This document shows, piece after piece, positions 10,391 through 21,840 of a stretch of 64,000 nucleotides of DNA. Location: contig NW_026947499.1 of assembly GCF_034190915.1 (NCBI RefSeq), positions 4,525,950 to 4,589,949 on the forward strand, in the 5' to 3' direction. Each line of letters begins with the position of its first letter. Within the stretch, counting starts at the first letter, position 1. A program made the translations under genes and the position numbers. The notes below the pieces were generated by a model that was not told the origin of the DNA, did not search any database, and saw only the letters and a program-made list of their open reading frames with translations. The DNA comes from Cavia porcellus (Eukaryota > Chordata > Mammalia > Rodentia > Caviidae).

Positions 10391-13055
10391 ACAGTGTACA
10401 GAAAGGCACCCAGTGGCCTGAGATTCCAACAACAGAAGTGGAGGACGTGTCAGTCAAAGATCTATGAAGTCTGTATTCAAAGCTTTACTTTTCCATCGTT
10501 TGAGGCATCTGGTTTTCCTTCTGAGATCTCCCTAGATTTCAGAGTTAATGTACAGGCTGCAAGACAGCTGGTCACATTGAATTTTCTCAGTAGTAAAATA
10601 CCTGATTTTAGAACTAAATTCTGTTGCATATTTTCCCAGAAGCAATGACAAAAAAATGACTGAAGTCTCTAAGTTCTCAGAGGCAAGCAGAGCTGTGATG
10701 TAGGAGCAGGTAAATCCATTTCTAACCCTTTCTTACACTTGTCCTGAAAACTTCAGCCAGCTAAGATGATGCTCAATTAGCTCCCATGTGAATCCTCATT
10801 CTGGGTATTGGGATGACAGCCTGGGCTCTGTCCTGGAGTGTGGACGCCCACAGGTGAATGTTGGTGGGTTGAAATGTCTCCCTCCCCTGTGTTGGCTTAT
10901 CATTCCTGTCTCAGGTAGCCAGTGGGTTCTCTTCTCAGCAATTTTGGGGCATGCGTGGGAGAGTATGCAGGAGATGCAGGAGATGTCTCTTTCCCTTCTT
11001 TTCTGTTGATCCTAAAACAAGATTCACCAAGTGACACTGGAAGGAACTGGAGCCACAGTCACCATCTCAGTGTGACCTAGGACCTGACAGGCAGGAGCTA
11101 GGCCTGATGCTATGTCTCATGCTATTGATGGTCAGTGTCTCACTTTCCCTATTGATCATCTGACTTTAAACTTTCTTTATCACATTTAAACAGGAAGGTC
11201 CATGTAGAAACAATCTGAATTTGTAACAGGCTAGGTTTTAGTGACAGAGGGGGGCATTATTTTAAAGCTAGCATTTATGGGTATTTTACTCTTCTGTTCT
11301 GCTGGTCTCCATTCCAACATGAGAGAGATATGAAACAGTTTTTGGCAATTCCTAGAAATGCAAAAAGTGAAGTCCATTACATCATAATTATCCCAGGGCA
11401 GGCATGAACACATGGTACCCACAGCACCTCCTTTTTAATAATAATTGCTTGTCATTGGCAGACATTAGGGAAAACCTTTTACCTTATCAAATGTGAAAGC
11501 AAAAATCATTATGTGTGTTCTGATTGTTGCCATCTGCTATTTTGTCTAACAGAAACATATTTTCCATGAATGATTTAATACAAGGAGACATAAAATATGT
11601 ATGTATTTAGAAATCCAATTGCTCAACTAGAATACACTAAGTTATATGGCTTCATTTGCATGTCTGCTCTATCTTTTCCATTTCTTTGTCCAGAAAGGTG
11701 ATTTTTGTTCCTGACAACAGAGGGTAATACTCTTTACAGAACTATGCATGGCAAGCACATCATCACTGGGGGAAATGTGTACTATTTGTTCAGGTTTCAG
11801 TAGGAAATTAACTCAGCATTTGTCACAGAATCAACTGTAAAAGTTTTAGCAAGGACATATTTAAATTCTGTTAGGATGCTTCAACTCTTGATCTAGTACA
11901 TGCAATGCATGGAGTTCTGTGGGATTCAATAGCTAACAGCACAGCAAGAGCCCAGCATGGGCTTGTTCCTGGGCAGGGAAGACACTGAAGAGCAGGCAAC
12001 TAAACTTCAACAGCAGAGTGAGCCATGGTGTTCTGGAGCCATAGGTAAACTCTGGAAGCACATAATGGACACAGACCGTGGTGCCCAGGTCCAGGGAGAG
12101 CATCCTAAGAGGATCTGCCTAGGCTGAGAACTGGGTCAACAAGGAGGAAACCCAGTGAAGGACATGAAGGGAGGTCTTCCCACAGATGGGACAGTAGATC
12201 TGGAGGGCATGGATCTGCCATGGCCACGGGCTTTCACTCTGCTCCCCATGACTTCCACCAGGCATCACATCTGTACCCTGCATGACAGTCTCCTGCTTCA
12301 TGACTTCCCAAAGCTCTGAAGCAGTATGGAGTGGGCGCCTCCCTCCCTGGAGTAGTTCCCCCACTCTGACCCTAGACTTCCATATGGCCTGGCGATGTGC
12401 TTGGGTCCACACAGTGCTGGTGCCAGTGCTCCCCTTCCATGTCTTGCCCCAGAAAGACGCAAAAGCTCCTGCTCTCTTCTTGACTCCAGCTTGAGAATCA
12501 GCCTAGGCTGCCCTGTCTGGGAAGGGAGATCCTGTGGAGAACATTCTGTCTCCTCCGAGGATGCATTCTAAATGAGCCCTCAGGTGGATGGTAGCCAGAC
12601 CTGTGTGTGAGCCCCAAAGCTAGAAACACCAAACAAACAAATCAAAAAGTGTAAGAAAAAAATCAGTACACTGATCTAAGTCAAGATCATCACAGCTGTC
12701 TAGTTAACCTAAAATTTTGTGGTTATCAGTAACAATAAATTGAGCACTGATGTTTACATATGATGAATAATTATACTTTTTATTTAAACTGTGTAAATAC
12801 AGGACTTGCTTGTCACACAGCACGATTATGGCAACAGAAAACTGATATAAAATATGTCCTGTGTATTCATCACCTGACTAAAGAGTCAGGGATGGTACAA
12901 AGCACTTCATCACACAATGTACAGTTTTTACCAACTTTTGGATATGTTTCTTTGATCTTTTGATGGCCCCTTTTCTCTTGGCTTCTCTTTAAATAAGTTC
13001 CTACACGCAGTTCAGTCAAAAGGAAAAACATATTTGTAATTTCATACTTGAGAAC
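10391..13055. other. Non-genic stretch, no recognised feature
   Basis: No supported gene. Open frames at 10394-10648, 10788-11009, 11231-11422 and the opposing pair 12119-12412 / 12282-12494 show no signal peptide, domain or codon pattern that would set them apart from chance. GC content rises around 12000-12600, but no CpG island forms. An ATTTGCAT octamer near 11653 has no gene beside it. Confidence 0.5.
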
Positions 13056-13425
13056 TGTCTTGGTTACTTTTCTCTCATTGCTGAGACATAACACAAGACA
13101 CTCAAATGAAGGAAGGAAAGGTTTATTTAGTTCATGGTTTGTGGAGGTTTCAGGCCATAATCAGCTGGCTCCATGGCAGAGGGGCATGGCACAAGAGCAA
13201 CACTTCAAGATGACAGCTAGCAAAAGCAGCCAGAACAAAACAGGGGAAGACAAAACCTCCTTTCTTCCCATATAGTGTATGCAGAGCACTCCTCAACCCC
13301 TCCATCCTGGGCAAATGTAGCACTCAAAAAATCTTGCCTTCCTTTGCACAAGATGAGGTCCTTTACAAAGTACGGACCTTGGCTCTTGTTCAAATTAAAG
13401 ACTTGTGGTCAGTTTAACACCAGAT
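13056..13425 (-). mobile_element. ERVL-MaLR-like solo LTR, antisense
   Basis: The plus strand opens with TGTCTTGGTTACTTTTCTC and continues with AAAGGTTTATTTAGTTCATGG and CAGCTGGCTCCATGGCAGA. The minus strand is therefore the 3' end of a MaLR-type LTR family common in rodents. Its sense form has 'ccatggactgaaacctctgaaac', then a 'gagccaaaataaac' polyadenylation region, then 'cacagcaacagaaaac'. Length near 370 bp fits a solo LTR. The outer right edge is approximate and no clear 5-bp duplication was found. Confidence 0.65.
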
Positions 13426-14002
13426 GAGTTAAATCAGCACGGGAAGAGTGTAGATGTTCTACCTGAGGAAAGTTGCCAGCATCAATAGAGATGTGGAGAA
13501 GGAGAAGCTAGGTGTTGTGGGTTCTCCTACGTGTTTTTGTGTGAGCCACTGGAGCTCATCATGACTAGCATCCCAAGTGTGAATTCGACCACTGTCATCA
13601 GAGGAGCTCGGGACTTTGTTGCTGAGAGGGGTTGTGGTTCACTTTGGGGGAGCTGCTGTCCTTACATCAAGCATCGCTTCCTGGACCTCAAAGGGAAGAT
13701 ATGTGCTATTTAATCTCCAGGATGAACTCATCACACTGCCTTTCTGGCAGGTACCCAACTGTTCTTATCACTGGAGGAGCTCAGGGCCTCTGTGTCTCTG
13801 AGGATGACTGTGGTGCTGTTCAGGACAACCCTGGTCATATCATGAGTGTGACTTCTCAGCTCCAGTGAAGAACCCTCAACCTACTAGCACAACCCATTCA
13901 CTCCACTGGCATGGACTTTCTAGCTTCCACTACTGATCTTTGGCCCTTTGCAGCATGGATCCATAAACAGATTTGCATAAGTCCTTCTCGTGGCCACTAG
14001 AC
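13426..14002. other. Non-genic stretch between LTR and 42-bp-period repeat
   Basis: No gene is seen. Phrases such as GGAGCTC recur around 13550-13800, hinting at more of the same unclassified repeat that follows, but the similarity is too weak to draw a unit. Overlapping open frames 13531-13713, 13616-13801 and 13632-13868 are in different frames of the same DNA and are not credible genes. Confidence 0.45.
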
Positions 14003-14235
14003 CTCCAGTTGGACTCATGGGAGGCATTGTCATGGGCTCAAGTTCTTCAACTGGACTCATGAAGGACTTTGCTGTGGGATCCAAGCTCTTGGCTGAATAT
14101 TCTGAGTCTTTAGTGTTGTGGATAGATTTCCTGCACTCTCTTGTGTGAAACCCTGGGTGGCCATCATAAAATAGTATTATAAATTCTGTGTCCTCATTCT
14201 AATTGTTCTCCTCACAGCCCCTGACTACAACAGCT
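14003..14235 (+). repeat. Unclassified interspersed repeat, copy A
   Basis: This block is paralogous to 17648-17875. Both begin CTCCAGTTGGACT and carry tandem units with an exact 42-bp period (units begin near 14007 and 14049 here). Both continue with 'gtgt..tgga.agatttcc', then 'cataaaata.t.ttataaattct', then 'aattgttctcctc.cagcc'. By eye about three quarters of positions agree. The conserved order suggests one transposable element or LTR family, but I cannot name it. Strand is arbitrary. Confidence 0.65.
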
Positions 14236-15433
14236 CCCTGCTGAATCTGTCAGTGAGACTTCTAAGCTTCTCAAGTTCACACAATGTATTAACCATAACA
14301 AGAACTGATTGAAATACTAGAGTGATGAGCAGTGCATTCAAGAGTGCAAGAAAATGCAATGTGATTAACTCTAATTTTAATTATTAACCACTTAAGTGTC
14401 CTCCATATCAGTTACGCAGGCATAAACCTTGCTTTAGCTGAAGGAAAAGCAGGAACAGTTTAATCAGTGTCACAGAGACTGTGCTTCCCACACATGCAGG
14501 AATGTAGTGTAACCACCTCCCAAAACAGGACACCTTGGTTCTATGGCTTCTCCCCTGCTAACTGAGGTGAGCGCTGTGAAAGCAGCCTTCATTACACAGC
14601 AAAGCACATACCCAGAACTCTCACAGGTTTTCTGCTCACTATTCCTGGCTCACTCCAGTGCTTAAATAAAGGGCTCCATCACTGAGCTTCTCTTGCCGCT
14701 AAGCAACCACACTGTTCTTTTTGGGAGCTCAGAATAAGAGCTCTTATCACCCACTGGGACAAACCAAGTGGCTCCTGTCCATCAGTAAACAACACTGATT
14801 TATATTCATATCCATTTAGGGAGGGTCTGAAGCCACAGCTTGCAAAATTCCTCTTCTGTTTCACAGTTCACTGCAACTTTCAAGCTAGTGACACCAATTA
14901 AATCCAGATTTCTCTCTGAACTGTGGCATGCATCTTATTTTCACATCACAGCTCCTTCCAGATCAAAGAAGGATCTTGGCTTCTCCTGATTCTAAACAGT
15001 AGCAGAGCTAACTTTCACCCAACACCCAGGCTCTTGATCACTGCTGAAAGTTTATTCAGCTTGATTTACTCACTGGAGTGGGTGTGGAGGAGCTTTGGAT
15101 ATGGGGTCAGGAGCCTGAGTGGATTCCGTGGGGACCACTGGGTGAGGCAGGAATGAGATGGTCAAGACTCCTCAGTGCTGTGCGCAGGGACTGGGGTAGG
15201 CCTGCTCTGGAGACCACCTGGGGTTACCATGGCAGTCCTTCTCCTTGGCTGTGTACAGAAGTCCCCGAGGTGGCCAGGATGGCACAGGATTCCAAGGAGG
15301 GGCTAAAGAGAAACAGAAAATCCCATTTACCCCCTAACAGCTCTGGCAGGAAATGCAGGTGCCAATTTGGAACACTCATCCCAGAATGGAGAAACGCTGC
15401 TTTTACAACTAGGGATACAGATTTCACTGTAGT

Positions 15434-15437
<4 letters not shown>
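14236..15437. other. Non-genic stretch before (A)38
   Basis: No gene or recognised repeat. The stretch 15060-15437 reads openly for 137 codons on the plus strand only because the frame runs into the poly(A), so I do not call it coding. There is no polyadenylation signal in the last 40 bases before the A-run, which argues against a processed pseudogene ending there. Confidence 0.5.

Positions 15438-15475
<38 letters not shown>
15438..15475. repeat. (A)38 homopolymer
   Basis: Thirty-eight uninterrupted A residues. Such a long pure run is usually young because it decays quickly. It may be the tail of a retrotransposed sequence on the plus strand, but I see no SINE, L1 3' end or AATAAA directly upstream and no convincing target duplication. 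Sequencing or assembly may misstate its length. Confidence 0.95.
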
Positions 15476-15477
<2 letters not shown>

Positions 15478-17647
15478 TTCATTGTTTTTAAATTGCACTG
15501 CAGAACCTGAGAAACAGAACACGTTGCAAGTATCACAGCTCTGTGGAGAAAGACTGCTCAGCAGAGCTGGACTGAGGAACAGAGAGGAAAATGCATTGAT
15601 GAAAGCATCAATGGCCGAGTCATGCTTGATGACCTTCTGCAACAAATCTGGCACCTTGCTGCTTCTGTCTCCTCCCGAAAGTCAAAGCCACAAAGGACAG
15701 TGAACATCCCAAGTCTGCAGGGACATCAGCAGCACCAAGACAGCACAACTCATAGAAGAAGACTTACAGAGCTGCTCCAGAAAGTCGGCAGAGCAATGGG
15801 ATCGGTGGGTCAATGGAGGGGGAAGTAGGTTAATGTCGGTGTGTTTTTACTGCAATATTTTTTAACTTTAATCATTTGCCATATGTTTTGATAGTGCCTT
15901 GTACTTTTATGTTAAGCTGCCAAAGAACATCTGTGTTTCTTCTAAAAATAGAAAATGCCTATGTTGCTGATTCTACACCGTCCAGGTGTGTCTGCTGCTC
16001 CTTCTCACCTGACTACAATCCATGAGGGGGCTATAAATTCTCACCCTCCTGGACTGAGAGGAGAGGGAACCCAGGCTGGGGTAGGGCCATAGAAAGTGAG
16101 CATCGAGAAGACACTGAATCCCAGAAGACTCCATGCTTTCTCTTCCCATGGCTGTCAGGGCCAGGAAGATTACAGATCTGCGACCCTACGTCAGCAAGAT
16201 CCCAGGTAGGTAAAGGCATGGAGCAAGCTACAGCCCCCTTACAGCGGACCTGCTAAAGCAAAATAAACAAACACTCGAACTGCCAGCTGTGAGGTCCTAA
16301 ACATACAGCAGCTGCAGCAGTGCATAGCTTAACCCTGCTGACACACCACATAAATTGCAAAGGATGAGACAACCGTAATGCTTCCTCCTACAAGGGAAAA
16401 TGTTTACACTGTGTCTCCAACAGTTCTACAGTCCTTCTCTATCTCTTAGCCCTCTGAATTCCCTCTACTAATAACACGTAAATGCTTAGTGCTTTAGCTA
16501 TAAATCAGTTTTTACTTAAGTATTAATAGAAACAAAGCATTGGCTACAGCTGGAGATGCATCACACAGAGAGGGGAGACACCACATGAGCTGGCACACAG
16601 GGAAGGATGCTTCACTCATGCTACATCCTGAACCCCACACATGCCTTGTACCTGAGGCCTTCAGCAGACCCTTCTTGAATCTGAGTAATCTGAGCATGAA
16701 GGAGCACGCGTTTGTTTCAGGGATAGGAAACCATCCCTATTCTCCCTTCCCCCCAGCCCATGGTTTGCTAACCCTGAGACTTACTTGTGATGGATGAATA
16801 TTTATGAAACTTCCTCTTCATTAAAATACAAATGCTCTTGGTTACATTAGTGGAGTGAAGAAAAATGACTCACTTGCATTTCAGAAGATAACAAATGAGG
16901 GGCAGAGGTTGTCCTCGCTCAGAGCAGAGAAAACAATTGAAGAGTTACAGATTTGGGGAGGGGACACACTGACAGAACTCCTAACCCATCGGCTTTGGGA
17001 AGTAGATTCCTCGCTTGACTCTCAGCCTAAATCACCAGGAATGAGGCTGGGTCTAAACTTACTCTCCATGACGGTGACTGTTGCACTGCCAGGGGCCGAA
17101 GAGACACAGCAGGGCACACAGAAGTGGCTTTCTTGCTCAGTGAAGTCCCAGAAACCAGCAGGACCCAGAGAGCTGTCTCTCATCCTCAGCATCAACTTTC
17201 CACAGTCTCACCCCCTAATCCCATGGCTACCAACTCCCATCTTCAGTTTCTGTTGGTGACCGAGAGAGGTTAGGGAGAGTTCATGAGAGATCACCAACGG
17301 AGTGGCTATAAAAATCTTGTTTTTCTTTGACCTCTTATTTTCATTGCCTTGGCTGTAAACATAATTAAATATTTTACAGGATGAGTCTGCAAATACTCAA
17401 AATTGCGTGGCTGGGAAGCCAGCTCCTGTGCCTGGGACATACCAGGTGGAGAACTGAATCTGCTTAACTTGGGCTTCACAGCAAGTGAAGTTGGTGCACA
17501 GGGCGAAGCTCTTGGTTAGCACTGGTTGGAGGGTTCCTCAGTGTGTCCCAAGCTAGAGGGATCATGGTGGTTAGGATACAATTTTGGCAGCAGGAAAAGC
17601 AAAAGGTTTGGCTTTCTCAGATCCCTCAGTCTCACAAAAAGATTGCA
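15476..17647. other. Non-genic stretch, no recognised feature
   Basis: No supported gene. A 134-codon open frame at 16855-17259 and shorter ones at 15482-15828 and 16540-16797 show no known motif. Nothing that looks like a promoter or polyadenylation site is tied to them. Sequence from about 17400 to 17647 leads into repeat copy B and may belong to it. Confidence 0.5.
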
Positions 17648-17875
17648 CTCCAGTTGGACTGATGGGAGGTATTGTTGTGGGCTCCTGGTCTTCAGCTGGA
17701 CTTATGCAGGGAATTGCTGTGGGATTGAAGTCCTCAGCTGGATTTGCTAGTTATTTAGTGTTTTGGACAGATTTCCAGTTTCTTGTGTTAAACTCTGGGT
17801 GACTGTCATAAAATAATGTTATAAATTCTTTGTTCTGTATGTAATTGTTCTCCTCGCAGCCTCGACTACAACACA
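17648..17875 (+). repeat. Unclassified interspersed repeat, copy B
   Basis: Paralogue of 14003-14235. Three tandem units with a strict 42-bp period begin near 17652, 17694 and 17736. Because 42 is a multiple of three, the units translate as a 14-residue repeat (SWTDGRYCCGLLVF, then SWTYAGNCCGIEVL). The tail has TTATAAATTCTTTGTTC and then TTCTCCTCGCAGCC, a pyrimidine tract plus AG as in a splice acceptor or an LTR end. Family unknown. Confidence 0.65.
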
Positions 17876-19339
17876 AGTCCTCGGGCAGGCACCGAGGAAG
17901 CAGCTCAGATGTGTGGAAAGCAAATGTCCCATGAAGGCTGAGCACAGTCACTGCAGACCAAGGTGACTGTCACAGACAGTGGCGTGGAAGGAGTAAGAAG
18001 TACTCAGTGATAATGGTACCAAGCTCGGCAAGCAGGACGCTTGCTCCTTCTAGTTTATGTGTGGCAGTCTCATCAGTGCTTACCTTCCTGACAACTCCTT
18101 TCACTAGCAAATGAATTTAGGTTTATGTAGTAAATTATAACACCCTGCTGACTATGCACCATTTTCAGAAGGGTAAAGAATCCAGGTGAGGAGGAAGATG
18201 GGGCTGGTGGGGGAGCTGTCCTTGGTGCTGCCAGGAGCTGTCCTTGGCTCTGCTTCCTGCTTGCCATGACTTTCAGTGATTCTGCCCCCCAGAGAACCCC
18301 AAAATGGCACCCAAAGCAGAGGCCTTTGCTTAAAATTTAACAGAATTTTTTTTCTCATTCTAAGAAATAGGCAAAAAAGATTTACAGAGTAGGCTTGGGG
18401 AGTTGCTCACAAATTTCAGACACACCTGTTCTGCCTGCACAGTTTTGACAAGGTCTTGTGCCTTTGCTTACCACTTGGTGAGTTCTGCCATATTCTCATG
18501 ACTCCGGGAGTACAGATTAAGTTATTCTGACTGCAGGTTCACATACGCACATGAGTGTTTACTGAGCAACAGGACACAGCATTAAAAGACTGCTCCTGAA
18601 GGCAGGGGATCAGTGGAAGTCTCTCTGAGGGTCTGGCATCAGGGAAGAGCTTTGGCTCTTGAGTGGCTCATTAAGTGGCCAAGACTCCTGCAAGGAAGAG
18701 AGGAGACAGCCACATATTTCCAAGGTGACAAACACAGACACTCAGGAGATGGCCGCTTTGGTAACCAGCACCCAAGCAAGAGTCACCTTTGGATTCCTGT
18801 TGCTACCTCATCCTTCCTCAGCAGCTCCAAGCCAGATTGTTCTGAGGCATTCCAGGGTGAGGATCAACCTGCACACTGGAGGCCCTCACCCTGCTTTCAG
18901 CTCTGATGTCCTTGGATCCCAGGTGCTGGAACTGGGGAAAGAGTTTACAAGTGCTGGGGTGACACCTCATTACAGGACCTGTTGGTAATCTCTCCTGATG
19001 ACAAATGAGAACTCATGAACTGAGGATTCAGGGAGGAATACCCACTCTTCGGGTTCATGGGCCCAGTCACCCACTTCTTCTAAGCAGACCTTTCATAAAA
19101 CCCACTTAGAAATACCTGACTTCTAGGAGTAACTCCCTCGAACTAAAACATCACACATGATAAATAACAACCATCTACAAAATGGTCAAATTAAAATAGT
19201 ATCAGATGGAGATGCATGAGAAATCTTAATACATGGTCACTGGAAGTTATGGAGATTTGAATTTTGTCCACTATAAGTCATTGAAAGTAAGGGTATCAGT
19301 GGGTTGAAATGCTTGTAGTGAGGGGATCCCCTGTGACTT
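17876..19339. other. Non-genic stretch, no recognised feature
   Basis: No gene. Around 18620-18760 a short run (WHQG.A..LEWL, then ISK.TNTDTQ in another frame) faintly recalls immunoglobulin heavy-chain framework sequence. No leader, conserved cysteines or recombination signal accompany it, so I treat it as chance. The rest is unremarkable. Confidence 0.5.
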
Positions 19340-19465
19340 ACAGGATGGTTGACAGTACACAGGCCTCTGGCCAGCAGGTGTTCAAAATGCACCCTTGCTG
19401 ATGACAACCAAAATACCAACAAGTACTCCACAGGGCAAAACCAATTAGATACTGAAAAACAGTCC
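19340..19465. mobile_element. Possible hAT-Charlie-type DNA transposon remnant
   Basis: The run GATGACAACCAAAATACCAA followed by CTCCACAGGGCAAAACC resembles an old non-autonomous DNA element of mammals whose sequence contains 'gacaaccaaaaatgtctccagacattgcc...ggggcaaaatc'. The family name is uncertain and the match is short, so this is a weak call. Confidence 0.3.
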
Positions 19466-19880
19466 TGGAAATTTCAGTTTCCCCAAAGGAATTAGAAGTA
19501 GAATTACTATACAATCCAGAAATCTCCCACTTGCCATGACCTTTAGAAATTATTTCCCAAGTTGACTTTGTTTGAATACCTTGTTCTGTGGTTTTTTCCA
19601 GCACTGACATTGTGGGAGCTCACTTCAGTCTTTGGAATGTTTTCTTGTTATTTGATGGGAGTAAGCAAGCCACAGTGGTAACTGCATCTGAAAGGGGGGT
19701 GAACTTGAGTCCTTTATAAGAAAACCAATGCATCTGGAGACCATAATGTTAAGGGAAATTAACCAGGCACCTGAGCCTAAACACTGTACCATTTCTCTTG
19801 TATTAGAAATTCAAGACACAAAGGAAGCATAAAATAACAGATAGTAATAGGACATGGAGAGAAAGGTGTCTCTCAGATGG
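19466..19880 (+). mobile_element. LINE-1 3' end fragment, plus strand
   Basis: AAAACAGTCCTGGAAATTTC, then TACTATACAATCCAGAAATC, recalls the L1 'aaaacagtatggaaattcctc ... ctaccatatgatccagcaatccc' block. CATCTGGAGACCATAATGTTAAGGG recalls 'gatctggagaccatcatgctaagtg'. The order is correct for a plus-strand L1 3' region, with an internal deletion between the two blocks. It is heavily decayed. Confidence 0.6.
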
Positions 19881-21744
19881 ACAGGTGGAGGCAAGAGGAT
19901 GAAAGGGGTTCAGAGTGCTGTGTGCCTGTGCCAGCTCCACACAGGGGATGGAGACATTGTGTTCTGCAAACCCACGTCATTAAAAATCAAAACACCCCAT
20001 GAAAACACAGACTCAGGCTCTGTAGGTTGGGATGGGGCTGAGTTGTGTTTCCCAGATGAGTTCCTGGAGGTGCTTTGAAGGTGGTCTGGGACAGCACTGT
20101 GAGTGATCCAATCCCAGCAGCACAAAGGCATCCCTGCGAGGGCCACGAGTAGTCCAGCCGCATTTGGCCACGTGACTCTGAGGAGGACGGGGGGGGGGCT
20201 CTGTCTGGTTGGAAACAGTAAACTGATGCACGAATAGTGTCTGCCATGAACACAGAAATGGAACTAGTGAAACACAAGCACACACACAGGCACATGAACT
20301 CACACACAGGCAAACACATGCACATACTAGGCATTTAACATGTTTTAATTTCTCAGTTAAATCAGACTTGCCACCAAGTTTATTTTTTGAGTTACATGAC
20401 TTCAAATATATAGAAATGGGAAAAACAGTGCACTCTTCTTTCTTTAAGAGTACTTCTTCATAATGCTCTAGAATTTAGCAAACCTAGGAGCTATCACTTT
20501 CAAAATAAGAAATAACTCTAAGAACATATGTAACCCAGTCCCTACATTCAGAAGTTTCTCCGTGGGTTAGCAGATGTTTTTCACTTTACACGTGCTTCTT
20601 AAATTCTTAAATTCATTAATTAGATGTCGTGGATAGAGTGTGCAAAGCCACCTCACAAGGGGCTCCCAATCTTGCAAATCTGAGCTGTGGTACGCATCTG
20701 CACTTCCACCATGGGGCATGGGACCAACACAAACTACTTTGTGAGCACTTTCCTCCCCTTCACCTCCCTCTCCCCTGTCTCTGCCAGGCTAGATGCCAGC
20801 CCCGTCTCTTCAGTCTGTCTCCATGTTTCCTGCCATCTCTTTCTTATTTAGCTCTTTAAATTGTTTATATGTTGGGTTTCTCACATAAGAGAAAACGTGG
20901 GATTCTTAACCTTCTGTGTCAGATTTATTTTGTTTGGTACTACAGTCTCAAGATGAATCCGTTTTCCTAAAAATCACCCCAATTGAGCTTTCTTGGCACA
21001 AGGTTGTAGATGTGCAGAGTAAAGAATAGAACAGATGTCCTGAGGTCTTAAGATTACTTGCAGGAGAGCTATGACATTAACCCACAGGCATGCATGTGCA
21101 TGAAGTGTGTGCTCCTACTCAGTTCTATGTCTTATCTTCAGGATTTTTCCGCTGTGTATGTGTCATGGCTGTAGAACAGTCCTCCGTTACTTTCCTCCTG
21201 TGAGAATCCCATTGCACAGCAGAACATAAATATGCTACACCCTTGCATCGCCCACATTTCTTTTCCCTAAAACAAAGCCATTTTTCTAAGGCCTGGTCAG
21301 TGGCACTTAAGAAAATAATTTCTGAGCATCTCGGAGAATTTCCTTATCTTTTGGCAAATATACAAAGATTGAGGACAGAAGGCTCAGTCACACCTTATGC
21401 TATTGATTCTTGACACTGCTCACTGGAGGTGCGCTGCTCAGAGCACTACGGGGATTTCTGTCTGAAGACACCTGGTGATCCTGTAGTGACAAGCACGAGG
21501 CCAAATGAGCATCGGGTAATTTAGGAACTTTTCTCATTATACCACACACTCGGGGCTGGTCACCTAGACTCTCGGTTTATTTTGAGCTCTCAGAACTGTG
21601 GGCCAGTGGAGTGAGCATTACTCTGAATGTTGTTTGTCAGTGGGAAGATAATTTAAACTCTCACAAGACAAGTCTTGCCTTTGGCTCTGAATTTACTGAT
21701 ATATTAAACTATATCCATTTTGTAAATTTTGAATATTGGTTATT
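19881..21744. other. Non-genic stretch with G-run and CA-rich patch
   Basis: Nothing gene-like is supported. A (G)10 run lies at 20189-20198 and a CA-rich patch at about 20271-20327. The overlapping minus-strand frames at 19910-20146, 19987-20334 and 20013-20405 cross these low-complexity tracts and look incidental. The remainder has no recognised element. Confidence 0.5.
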
Positions 21745-21840
21745 ACTAAGTTACCCAAGCCAAGCTTCAGCTTGCAAACTTCATGACTCAGCCTCCCAGA
21801 GTGCCAGGATTACAAATATGCACCATCCTACCCAGCTCTG
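21745..21840 (-). mobile_element. B1 SINE fragment, antisense
   Basis: The plus strand reads TTACCCAAGCCAAGCTTC ... ACTCAGCCTCCCAGAGTGCC AGGATTACA ... CACCATCCTACCCAGCTCTG. That is the reverse of the B1/Alu-type consensus (agctgggc...ggtgcatgcctgtaatcccagcactctgggaggctgag). B1 derives from 7SL RNA. The 3' tail is missing or decayed. Confidence 0.8.

Noticed and set aside
12119..12494. Opposing open frames with a CPIC motif
   Set aside because: A single CxxC pair is not a zinc finger, and the frames shadow each other.
15078..15200. WGQEPEWI word resembling an antibody framework
   Set aside because: An isolated eight-residue coincidence without the rest of a V domain. The frame owes its length to the poly(A) run.
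18613..18760. Immunoglobulin heavy-chain V-like framework words (LEWL, ISK.TNTDTQ)
   Set aside because: The words fall in different frames. There is no leader exon, no conserved cysteine or YYC motif, and no heptamer-nonamer signal downstream.
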